Assembly: GCA_900208305.1 (NCBI GenBank)
Contig: OAPG01000012.1
Location: 186,001 to 250,000, forward strand
Reading direction: 5' to 3'
Length of the DNA: 64,000 bases
Origin: Melanopsichium pennsylvanicum
Lineage: Eukaryota > Basidiomycota > Ustilaginomycetes > Ustilaginales
This document shows positions 49,135-58,118 of this stretch, in pieces. Under the pieces are notes generated by a model that saw only the letters and a program-made list of their open reading frames with translations, ran no database searches and was not told the DNA's origin. A program made the position numbers and the translations under genes. Numbering within the stretch: position 1 is the first letter of the stretch; the number at the start of each line of letters is the position of its first letter.

Positions 49135-52100
49135 TTAAAAATTCCGCACCACCACAAAAACCGCTCCCGTGAACCCTGCAACCACCAGCACTCCCGACAG
49201 GATCGCTGCTACCCTATTCAGCAAAACATACCTCTCGAGATCCTTCCATGCAACCGCCGCTCGCTGTTTGTGCGCCATTGTTGTCTTATAACCCGTCCTT
49301 AACTCTACCTTGTTGTCTGTACACTTCTCCGCAATTGTGTCTGATCCAGAAGGTATGGGAGAAGCCGAGTCTGCCAGATAATGATGATGATGCAATTCAT
49401 CATGCTCAGGATACCCTCCCGCAAATAACCTCAATCTACGCGCCCGCTCCTCGACTTCCATAACCGGCCCCATATCCCTCGGCCTAAACCCACTTGCAAA
49501 GCTCAACTGGGGCTCTGGCATCGTCCTCACAGGAGATTGATAGAACGAAACCTGAGGATTGGTATCCAACAACGAACCTAAACTCCTCCTCACTTTTTTA
49601 CCCTTCCTGTCCGCGGACAACGGTATCCTATTGGGATCTCCGTGGCTCGTCTTGGCACTGTTGGCCGTATTCGTACTCGAAGCAGCATAGCTAGTACCGC
49701 TCGGCAGACCGCTCAGACCCAAACCGGTTGTTTGATCGTCCCAGTTCGGCTCATCGTAAGTTCCCTTATCACCGGTACCGAACATGGTGCTGTTCGAGCC
49801 TGGGTTGGGACTGGTATTCGCAGACCCGAATCCTTGTTGCATGCTCGGTTCGTGTTGCCAAAGATCGACTTTGCGAGAATTCGCCGAAGGATGACGCAGT
49901 TGACCATCAGGGGTAAGGTACCATCCACCGATCATCCACAACCACGGCATGCCGAGGAATCCGGCCCAGAACATGTTTTTGCTCGGAGTGTTGCTACCAA
50001 TGAATGCTGATGGTGTGGCGAAGAGGCCATGTCCTGTGGATGGCGCATGATCGGAAAAGTTGCTGCGTTTAGACCTGCTGCGATTCGACAAGAGAGGAGG
50101 CTGTCGTTCGTGCTGATGATGTCCGTGCACGGAGAAGCTTTGAGAGCCGCGCGTGTGAGATCTGGTGAAAATCGAAACAGTGGGTTGATCGTCTTCATGG
50201 TCGAGACCGTTGGTCGAATCAGCAAAGCGTGCTGTCCGAGTTCGACGGTGAAGACGAGCCTCCTTCTTATCCGGACTGATACCAAAGTCTCCCAATGCCG
50301 ATGTCTGATGTTCTTGCTCAAACTGCGCTCGGGTATCTTCAAACTGATGACGATCCTGGGCGTAGGACCAGGTCTCGGGAGCACCAGGCAGAGGGGTATG
50401 GAAGATTTCCCCTGCGCTCTGCTCATTCTCCTGGACCATGCCCTGTCCAGCCAGCCTCTTCATCTCCTCTCGAGCTCTGTCCAGCTCTGAGACCGTCAAA
50501 CCATGCTCCTTCTCCCTCACAGGGACTGTAACTTGACGCTGTGCGACCGTGGCACTGCTAGAAAGCATTAGAGGAATGTGATTCGCGTCCGATCCGACCA
50601 ATTTTTGATGAGGTGCATTCCAATCTTGCGGATTAAACGTCATCCTTGGCGTGAATCCGCTGGGGCTTTCTGCCACACGTGGAGATCGCATTGCGTCAAG
50701 CCACGCCCTTTCTGCACTCGCTGAAATCTCGTCTGACGCTGTTGGTACGGAAAGACCAGACGCCCTTTCTTTACCACCAAATACGGTCATCGATATCCTC
50801 TTTTGATTCTTGCTCGCGCTGCCAGCTCGCGAAAGCCCACAATGCTGGACTGCATCCTGGCCTTCATGCTTGGCGGCAACGTTGAGATCATCGCTGTCGT
50901 CCTGCACCCAGGCCAGCCGAGAAGTAGGCGGCTCCACTGGCGTAGTGATGTACCCGATACCCGAGTTTCGTTTCCTTTGACGTTCTACAGCGCTCATGCG
51001 ACGCAACCTCTTGAGCGCTTCCAGGCGTTCCTTCTCCCTCTCTTCCGCAGAGAGATCAGCGGTGTGGTCTGCGACTGCTTCTGTTGGTATATCCTCGGTA
51101 GGGTCTGGAAGGCGAGGTGAACCGGCGAGAAGACGCAGAGCTACCGCTCGAGCATCCTTTTCGGCCACTTGATCTTCTCCCACTGGTGTTGGTGGGCGGA
51201 ATCGTTGACGCGAAAGGTCAAGATTGTATCGACCGCTGCTCTGACGTTTCTCCACAAGGGAGAGGGGACGGAAGGAGCCACGCGAAACTATCCTCTCTGC
51301 GTTCACTGCGGGGGTTGATGGTTTCTCTGGCTCAGTAGATTGGGATGAGGGGTTGGCAAGTTCAATATCAACGCTTCTATCTCCAGCATCGTTGCCACCA
51401 AGACCAAAACTACTCCTCCTCGGGCTGGAAACTGCACTCCATAACTTACTAACCCACTGACCCGCCTTCCCTTCTCCTCCCTTATCTCCCTCCATACCGT
51501 GGTTGATGAACTTCACTTCCGTCTCGAGACCGCCGTCGTCCAGATCGATGTTGACGAATTTGATGTCCGAGCCATCCCGTGGCATGCCAGGACTGAGCGT
51601 CTGAGCCGCCGTTGCTGCGGTGTTGTCCTTACTGCTTCGCGCTGTACGACGCCATCCGATGCTAACTGACCTGGCTTTGGCTGGAACGTCGAGATGCTGG
51701 TTTGAGTTGGCATTGGCGGTGCTGATCGTAAGAGGTGCAGGAGTCGGGTTGTACATAAACGCAGAGATGCTCGAAGCGATGCTCTGTGAATGCAAGAGGG
51801 CAGGGTCTGTGGAAAGCTGAGCACGGTGCACCGTGATGTTGGGATCAACAAGTGCGCTGAGACCGCCTGGTGCTGCAGATCCAAGCTCTTTACCACTTGC
51901 AGTACGCGGTGAACGGCAGTCGTTGGGGAGTACGGGGCTCGGACCTACATCGAGGCCAAACCGCGTGTAGTTGAGGTCTCGACGAGATCCGCGCGTGAGG
52001 ACGGCCTCTTTCGACTTGCGATGGGATAGGTGGGATTGATTGGGCGACATCTGGATGGACAGATGCGGAGATGAAGTGTTTTCGGAAGGATTGCGGTTCA

Positions 52101-54681
52101 TACAGCGAGATGCCGCGCGAAGAAGATCCGTCGTAAGCGGAGCGAACCCTTCGACTCCACTGCCTTTGGGTGGTGGTTGGCCAAAGTCCAGTCCGAGACC
52201 TTGTACACCTGCAGACGCTTGGAATGATTCGTGCGCCGCGCCCTTGTTTTCCCTGTCTTCAAGCTGAGGTGTGGCGTACTCGCTGTGGGCAATCGCAGTC
52301 ATCGCTGGAGACACAAGAGACTCTGATGCGTGAGTTCCTTTCGCTGCATCAGCAAAATTCAACAGCATCGGAGACTGCGCCCAAGGTCCCGTGGTACCAC
52401 TTCTGTTCCTCGTCATTGCCATCGGCCCTTTGGCACTGGATCCGACAGCATTGTCCGAAACACCACGTTGCATGGCTAGCGTCATGAACGGATCCGGGCG
52501 TTCGTCCGGCGTCGACACGGTCGAAATCACCATCGTCTGCCTCTCTTCATGCGTAGCATCGGTGCTGCGGGATTCTTGTCTTGACCTGACCTCGTACTGC
52601 TCCTTTCCTTCCAACAACTCAGTAGCTCGGTCGTCTGCGCGAATCGAGATTCTCGCAGCATCAGCTTCGACCATCTGCTGCTGCTCCTCATTTTGCAACG
52701 CTGCTCTAGCTTGACATTGCGTCAGGATCCACTGCTCGGTGTTTCGTCCATCTCTACCTTGCTTCTGCTTCAGTGTTGCACCTGCCTCGCCGAGAGAGAC
52801 CATCTCCGCTGTGTGAGTTGCGAACTTCACCTCGTGAGGGTGCTGGTCGCTTGAGATACTTGGACGCGTGATGGACGTGAAGTGGGTCTTGGAGCTAGTC
52901 GCAGTGCCAGGCATAAGATCAGAAAAGATAGGTGAGAATGGAGTCAAAGGCGAGTGATGTGTGGATGGTGTGGAACGATCGGACATGGACCAGGTCATGG
53001 TTGGTGCTGAGGAAGCGACTGTGTTGGTTTGTGTCATTGGCAGAGAGAAAAGCGTTGAGGCTGTTCCGATGCCCAAGAGATTAGCAGATGTAACTGTTGA
53101 AGGGATTTCTGGAGCATCCCACTGGGAGAAGATGGCTTCGTATCTCTGCAGAGGCGGCAAAGGTGGTGCTTGGGACGACTCCCATCGAAGCCTATCGCTG
53201 ATGCTGTGAGTGCTGGCAGCTACAGTCAGCCCGTCCGAGTTTGCCGTTCGGAAACTATCCAGACTACTGCGCTGCCCTTGCGTGGTTCTGGATCGCAACG
53301 AGCGGGCAGCTTCACTAAAGTCCACACTCCCGATGCTAGGCCTCGTCCGAATTGTCCTGCTAGGCCCCGTCAGATTCGCATTGTGAGGTGTGTGATACGC
53401 CGATTCAGATTGCACGGTTTGCTGGAAGGATGGGCTGAGCGCAGGACTCGGCAAAGGCTCATTCGGTGGTGGGAACGGTGGAGGACCCAGTGATGCCAGG
53501 GATGTCGAGGCACGGAAGCTTCGGTTCGACTGCGACCGAGCCCGTCTTTGCACCGGAGTGGCGTGAGAGTTGGAGCATGTATTGGCTGTTGGTGTCCTTC
53601 GGAGAGCATCCGAACTGAGCTTTGACATGCTTGGGGCAGCAGAAGTTGAGGCTGCTCTTCGGATCGCTGCCGAATCGTGAGAAGAATTGCCGCTGGTAGA
53701 AGGTGTGGTTGGGAGATAGTTGACGGCAGCTCCTCGACGGGTCGCACTCAGCGGTGTCAGTGGAAGCGGCTCTTCCGAAGCGTGAGGAGCAGAATCAAAT
53801 GGTACAGCTACAGTCGCTGGAGTGATGGGCGAGAATATGCTCTTTCCCACAAGCTCGCCAGATGCTGGGCGAAGCTCGACGTCAGTTGCCACGCTGAGTG
53901 ATGGAAGCGCCGGCTTGTCTGATACGCTTGGCTGCAGTGCGAGCTGTCTCTCTCGCTTGGCCTCTGAAAAAGGAGTAAGGTTGAGTGGTGCTGGTGGAGC
54001 CTTCTTGCGCTTGTCCCAATCCGCATTTGCTCTCATGCTGCGTAACGCTTTGCTGTTGGGCGATGGAGTTGTGCTGAGTGCCGATATTGAATCCTTCGAT
54101 CCCGAGGCAACCATTTTAGCTGGTTTATTTGGTGTCGTCTGCTGCAACGCTTCCGAGCTTGGTGGAAGTGATAAGTCAGAAGTATCATCAGGGCTGGAGA
54201 ATCTGCTAGTGAGGAATGGATTCACCTCTCTCTCACGTGACGAGTCTATAGCGCTCTCACTCGAGTCTCCTTGTCGGTCCGAACTTGAGGAGTTTCTGTC
54301 GAACCTCGAGATGTAGTCGAAAGAAAGATCCAAGTCTACGTCTTCATCATCACTTAAACAGCTACCGTTAGGGTAGATGGGGTCATGGTTCATCGGAGAG
54401 GCACCAAAAGACGCAAGGGCGAGGGATGCTGAGAAGTGGTACACTTTCTTTTTGGTGTCGGGCTGTGAAGATGCCTTCTCTTCGGGTTGTGACGTGTGTG
54501 TGTCGGGAAAGGTAGCATGTTTGGGACTCGGACTGTTTGCAAGCCACAAACCAGCTCCGGAGCCGCTGTGGCCATGTGGTGATCGGTGAAGAGTAGTGGA
54601 GCGGGCCAGGAGCTTGGATGGTTTGCGTGAGACAGTTTGGCAATCGACCGTGGCTGCTGCCGAGGTGGAGGAGCTGGCCAT
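49135..54681 (-). CDS. Large Ser-rich protein with C-terminal membrane segments, unknown function
   Basis: The product has 1848 residues, of which about the first 1560 are disordered, rich in Ser/Thr/Pro/Ala with many SP/TP and RxxS sites and a few acidic patches. Ordered features lie at the end: a Trp-rich hydrophobic segment (FWAGFLGMPWLWMIGGWYL, about 1568-1586), a variable region, a charged helix (EVEERARRLRLFAGGYPEHD) and KDLERYVLLNRVAAILSGVL running into a final transmembrane helix that ends FVVVRNF. This suggests a tail-anchored or hairpin-anchored protein with a huge cytosolic N-terminal domain. I have a sense that similar C-termini occur in uncharacterised fungal proteins but cannot name the family. 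The longest frame starts with TTG at 54708, so ATG 54681 (MASSSTSAAA) is used. The gene is intronless. Confidence 0.7.
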   Translation of the reverse strand: MASSSTSAAATVDCQTVSRKPSKLLARSTTLHRSPHGHSGSGAGLWLANSPSPKHATFPDTHTSQPEEKASSQPDTKKKVYHFSASLALASFGASPMNHDPIYPNGSCLSDDEDVDLDLSFDYISRFDRNSSSSDRQGDSSESAIDSSREREVNPFLTSRFSSPDDTSDLSLPPSSEALQQTTPNKPAKMVASGSKDSISALSTTPSPNSKALRSMRANADWDKRKKAPPAPLNLTPFSEAKRERQLALQPSVSDKPALPSLSVATDVELRPASGELVGKSIFSPITPATVAVPFDSAPHASEEPLPLTPLSATRRGAAVNYLPTTPSTSGNSSHDSAAIRRAASTSAAPSMSKLSSDALRRTPTANTCSNSHATPVQRRARSQSNRSFRASTSLASLGPPPFPPPNEPLPSPALSPSFQQTVQSESAYHTPHNANLTGPSRTIRTRPSIGSVDFSEAARSLRSRTTQGQRSSLDSFRTANSDGLTVAASTHSISDRLRWESSQAPPLPPLQRYEAIFSQWDAPEIPSTVTSANLLGIGTASTLFSLPMTQTNTVASSAPTMTWSMSDRSTPSTHHSPLTPFSPIFSDLMPGTATSSKTHFTSITRPSISSDQHPHEVKFATHTAEMVSLGEAGATLKQKQGRDGRNTEQWILTQCQARAALQNEEQQQMVEADAARISIRADDRATELLEGKEQYEVRSRQESRSTDATHEERQTMVISTVSTPDERPDPFMTLAMQRGVSDNAVGSSAKGPMAMTRNRSGTTGPWAQSPMLLNFADAAKGTHASESLVSPAMTAIAHSEYATPQLEDRENKGAAHESFQASAGVQGLGLDFGQPPPKGSGVEGFAPLTTDLLRAASRCMNRNPSENTSSPHLSIQMSPNQSHLSHRKSKEAVLTRGSRRDLNYTRFGLDVGPSPVLPNDCRSPRTASGKELGSAAPGGLSALVDPNITVHRAQLSTDPALLHSQSIASSISAFMYNPTPAPLTISTANANSNQHLDVPAKARSVSIGWRRTARSSKDNTAATAAQTLSPGMPRDGSDIKFVNIDLDDGGLETEVKFINHGMEGDKGGEGKAGQWVSKLWSAVSSPRRSSFGLGGNDAGDRSVDIELANPSSQSTEPEKPSTPAVNAERIVSRGSFRPLSLVEKRQSSGRYNLDLSRQRFRPPTPVGEDQVAEKDARAVALRLLAGSPRLPDPTEDIPTEAVADHTADLSAEEREKERLEALKRLRRMSAVERQRKRNSGIGYITTPVEPPTSRLAWVQDDSDDLNVAAKHEGQDAVQHCGLSRAGSASKNQKRISMTVFGGKERASGLSVPTASDEISASAERAWLDAMRSPRVAESPSGFTPRMTFNPQDWNAPHQKLVGSDANHIPLMLSSSATVAQRQVTVPVREKEHGLTVSELDRAREEMKRLAGQGMVQENEQSAGEIFHTPLPGAPETWSYAQDRHQFEDTRAQFEQEHQTSALGDFGISPDKKEARLHRRTRTARFADSTNGLDHEDDQPTVSIFTRSHTRGSQSFSVHGHHQHERQPPLLSNRSRSKRSNFSDHAPSTGHGLFATPSAFIGSNTPSKNMFWAGFLGMPWLWMIGGWYLTPDGQLRHPSANSRKVDLWQHEPSMQQGFGSANTSPNPGSNSTMFGTGDKGTYDEPNWDDQTTGLGLSGLPSGTSYAASSTNTANSAKTSHGDPNRIPLSADRKGKKVRRSLGSLLDTNPQVSFYQSPVRTMPEPQLSFASGFRPRDMGPVMEVEERARRLRLFAGGYPEHDELHHHHYLADSASPIPSGSDTIAEKCTDNKVELRTGYKTTMAHKQRAAVAWKDLERYVLLNRVAAILSGVLVVAGFTGAVFVVVRNF

Positions 54682-56833
54682 TTTGTCGAAGAGTCTTAGA
54701 CTAAGCAAAAGTGGTCAAGATATGAAATGTAGGAATCAGAGACGAGGAGCTGTCGATGTTGGTGTCGAAGCTGTGTACGAGCAGCTAGGGACCTGACAAG
54801 GTAGATTAGATGGCTTGCAGCAATGACATGTTGAGTCTTCTATGGATGAAAAGTACCACGACAGCGCGTATGTCAGGTCACGTGTCGAGTGTTGTTGTGT
54901 CGTACTCGTCCACGTTGCGTGATATGCTGATGAAAAGGGGTAGCGAGATGAAGTGGGTGTGTCGATCAGGTTTGTGTGGGCGGCAGCGGATCCGATATGA
55001 AACGTGGTGGGCTTCCTGAATGGCCTTGTCGAAGTGATGAAGAGCAAGGTGGTCGACAACCACGTGTTTTGGGTAAAGATCGTGATAGGTATTGACGGCT
55101 GTAGGTTTACTTAGACAGTCACAAGGAGCGATAAGTGTAAGAGCAGGTAAAGTGTGATCAGTGGTATTGAGTACACTGGTAGTACTTGCTTGTTGCTGAC
55201 GACAACGACGTTGAAACGCCAAGTAAGTGGTTAGAGCTTGCGAAACTGCAAAGGCAGCGGACAGGAATTAGGGGCGATTCAATGTCTGCCGGATGAATGA
55301 GAGTGTTGACTCAGGGCGCGAGGGCGGCAGAGTAGGTCTCAGATCCTGAAGCGGGAACGGAAAGGTAGAGAGGTGTGGCTTGGATGTTTCGAAATGCTAA
55401 GCCAAGTCGACTCGAGTTGATGCGGCTCCATTCTGTTTGAGTAGACCATGTTTTGGATCTTGGAACAGTAGGAGAGGGCGGCTCAAGGCGGCAGAATGAG
55501 AGTGAAGATCGACAGGCACGAAGGGCATTCTTTACCCTCGTTGCTGCTTGGCCAAGAGGCTCCACTCACGTTCTCGAACTCAGCCACATTGCATCGGTAA
55601 ATGCTGACAGCTCTTTGCATGAGGCGAGCTCAGAGCAATGCTAGGCGTTTGTGTCACTGGACACTTTTGTACGATCACGAACTGCAAGACTGTATGCATA
55701 GCAGATCAGGATGATGCAAATTTGCGCAGAGTTACAGTGAAAGAAGCTTCATAAACACGGCAAACATAGGCCTCGGAGGAGATGCTCAGGATGGAAGGTG
55801 ATGGGTGTTGGGCAGAACAGCTCGAACATGGCGCTGTGATAGCTTTAATCATGGTTCAACTGCACAGGGGAGGCTGCTGGGAGGGAGGAGGAGGAAGAGG
55901 AGGGGAATTTTGTTGGACATCTGTCAAATTGGCGGCTGTGCAATGAATCGCTGTAGGCTTTGGCTCGGGAATTTCAACTGCATCGTTTCCCTCGCTTCGT
56001 CGCACTCTGGCTTCAATGTGCTGTACTGTGCTCTTCGGTGCTGTGCTGTGCTGTGCTGTGCTGTGCTGTGCTGTGCTGTGCTGTGCTGACCTGTAGGGTA
56101 AAGCCGACCTGCATCTTGGATCTTCAGGGCACGCGTCAAAACAACAACCCACAAACACATCAACACAACGACAACACGCACCTCAGCTCGTCTCTGACAT
56201 TCGTTCCAAGTCCGACTCGGCAATGGACATTCGCTTCACCAAGACCACCGGCACCATTCAGCCCGTAGTTGTGCCACCTCTTTTCTTTGTGATCTTTTTA
56301 TCCGCGCCCATCAAGGGAGTCGGACGGAAAACAGACAGCTGGCGTTTGAACCGATTACCATTTAATGAGGTCCTCGCATCTGTCGAATTGGTTTGTGAAA
56401 CAAGCCCGCACTATGCGTCAAGAAAGCTCGAGCGAGTTGAGGGTACAGGAGGGCGAGGTGATATGGCTTATGGTTTGGGACGCGTTGTAAACCTCTCTCC
56501 CTCTCTGTGTGCAGGCCAAAGTTAAGGTTCAAAGGCAGGACTGCGCAGTGCAGCATTTGTGGAACAACAGCAGCCTCGGTGAATAGGCCACACACACGTG
56601 AATTTTTGGCTATGCCTTTTTTTGGGTTAGATCTAGGTCTCGTCTACTCGAGAGATGGTTTTCTTAAAGGTCATGCTTAGCTAAGCCAAATCTTCTCCAC
56701 ACACACCATCCGATTGAAAGCTTGACCTTGATCTTAACGCTTTTAACGTACATCAATTGACATGTTGATTTATCTCTTCCTATCGGGCGCATGCTTTTCT
56801 ATTTGACCTTGGTTGACAGCCAAGATTCAAAAG
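54682..56833. other. Divergent intergenic region, large membrane protein / MED18
   Basis: In this 2.15-kb stretch a (CTGTG)n array occupies 56038-56088. Directly before MED18 the sequence TTGACAG (about 56812-56819) looks like a splice acceptor, so MED18 may have an intron in its 5' leader. A 100-codon frame at 56223-56525 (begins MDIRFTKTTGTIQP) has a true ATG but no recognisable family. Confidence 0.45.
56038..56088. repeat. (CTGTG)n pentanucleotide array
   Basis: About ten exact tandem copies of CTGTG, flanked by degenerate copies. Confidence 0.92.
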
Positions 56834-57946
56834 ATGGCCTCCTCTACTGCAGCGAGACCATCTTCTAGCTTAGCAAGCGCTAGCGGAACCTCGAACACCA
56901 CCGCTGGATTTTCCAACACCGCCGCCCCATCGTCTTCTTCTTCTTCTTCTTCTTCTTCTTCTACCACTGTACCCAGCAGCACCTCGTCAACGTCGACCCA
57001 AGCACAAACTCCGCAAATCTCCCTTCTCGGCACTCTTCCCCATACTCAAGTTCCCTCTCTCCTCCGACGTATAGAGTCTGCTCTAGTTCATCTTCCACCA
57101 ACGCTGCTTTGTGAGAAGGAGACGGTTTTAGCCAGATACGACGATACAACTTCTGGCATTCGCGAAACGGGCGACAATGCTTGGGCTAGTGTAGTCAAAG
57201 CTCGACGTGGTGTCAAACTTCGTGTGCTAGAAACTCTACAAACCAGAACTGGTATCGAGGAAAATGGGGGATCGGGTGATGGTGAGAGTAGTGTAGAGTG
57301 TACACTTCATCTTCCACTACCGAGTCTTCCAGAAAGACAGTATCCACGAGCTTCGGTTCGACCTAGTTATTTTGTTCAAATGCTTTCCGATACCTTGACC
57401 CCTTTTCGTCACCAGCAAATTCAGAATTCACAGGATCCATTTCGAAAAGGATATGATACTGTCTTGGGGTTGGATCCGAGTATACAGCTCAACACGGATC
57501 GTTACAATGGGTGGAAAAGCTTAGTCTCCACTTTGGGTTGGCGACCTCATTTCATTTTTTTTAAATATGGTCTGAGTTATACATTAAATACTCACATATC
57601 TAGATCATCAACAACAACCAGTACCAACCCACTCAATCCATCCCAAACAACCAAATATACGCTCAACGTGTATAGAATCTTCACCAAAGACCCAACAGCA
57701 TGGAGCGACGATTGGGTACCCTTGGATCCCCTGGCCAGCACCACTGTTGTAGAAATGGTGGGAGTGGTAGGTGGAATGGTCGATCAAGCGCATTTCAATG
57801 CCTATTGCTCTACAGGTGATGCAGCAGCCGCAACCCGCGCAGGCTTGGACCCGGAATCGACAATAGAGAATGCGATAGAGTTCGCTGATACGGTGGCCAA
57901 GGCGTTGAGAGGTCTCGTTGATCTACGCAGAGAAGCGTACGACTGA
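56834..57946 (+). CDS. MED18: Mediator complex subunit 18 (Med18/Srb5)
   Basis: Med18 is a Mediator head-module subunit that pairs with Med20 and contacts RNA polymerase II. The 370-residue product starts with a Ser/Thr-rich, poly-Ser region (about 1-55). The Med18 fold follows: ISLLGTLPHTQVPSLLRRIE (near 60-80), VKARRGVKLRVLETLQTRTG (near 120), the strand FIFFKYGLSYTLNTHIS (about 237-253), YTLNVYRIFTKDP (near 275), TTVVEMVGVVGGMV (about 302-315) and the final helix AIEFADTVAKALRGLVDL. Order and spacing match the family as I know it. ATG 56834 (MASSTAARP) is used since the longer frame starts with TTG. The gene converges on MLH3 with 172 bp between stops. Confidence 0.78.
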   Translation: MASSTAARPSSSLASASGTSNTTAGFSNTAAPSSSSSSSSSSSTTVPSSTSSTSTQAQTPQISLLGTLPHTQVPSLLRRIESALVHLPPTLLCEKETVLARYDDTTSGIRETGDNAWASVVKARRGVKLRVLETLQTRTGIEENGGSGDGESSVECTLHLPLPSLPERQYPRASVRPSYFVQMLSDTLTPFRHQQIQNSQDPFRKGYDTVLGLDPSIQLNTDRYNGWKSLVSTLGWRPHFIFFKYGLSYTLNTHISRSSTTTSTNPLNPSQTTKYTLNVYRIFTKDPTAWSDDWVPLDPLASTTVVEMVGVVGGMVDQAHFNAYCSTGDAAAATRAGLDPESTIENAIEFADTVAKALRGLVDLRREAYD

Positions 57947-58118
57947 ACTTTTCTCTCTCACTTAGCTTCATCCACCCACTCGCTCGCTCGTTCGCTCACC
58001 TTGACACGCACACATGTTTGTACTTGTACGCACATCCCGTCTCACAGCATCACAATTCTACTTGACATGAGACACTTCACACTTTTGCATTTCATTGTTT
58101 CGCCCGGCATATCATCAT

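Noticed and set aside
56223..56525. 100-codon plus-strand frame with true ATG
   Set aside because: No recognisable domain and no good splice partner; lies in the leader or promoter side of MED18. Kept only as a note.
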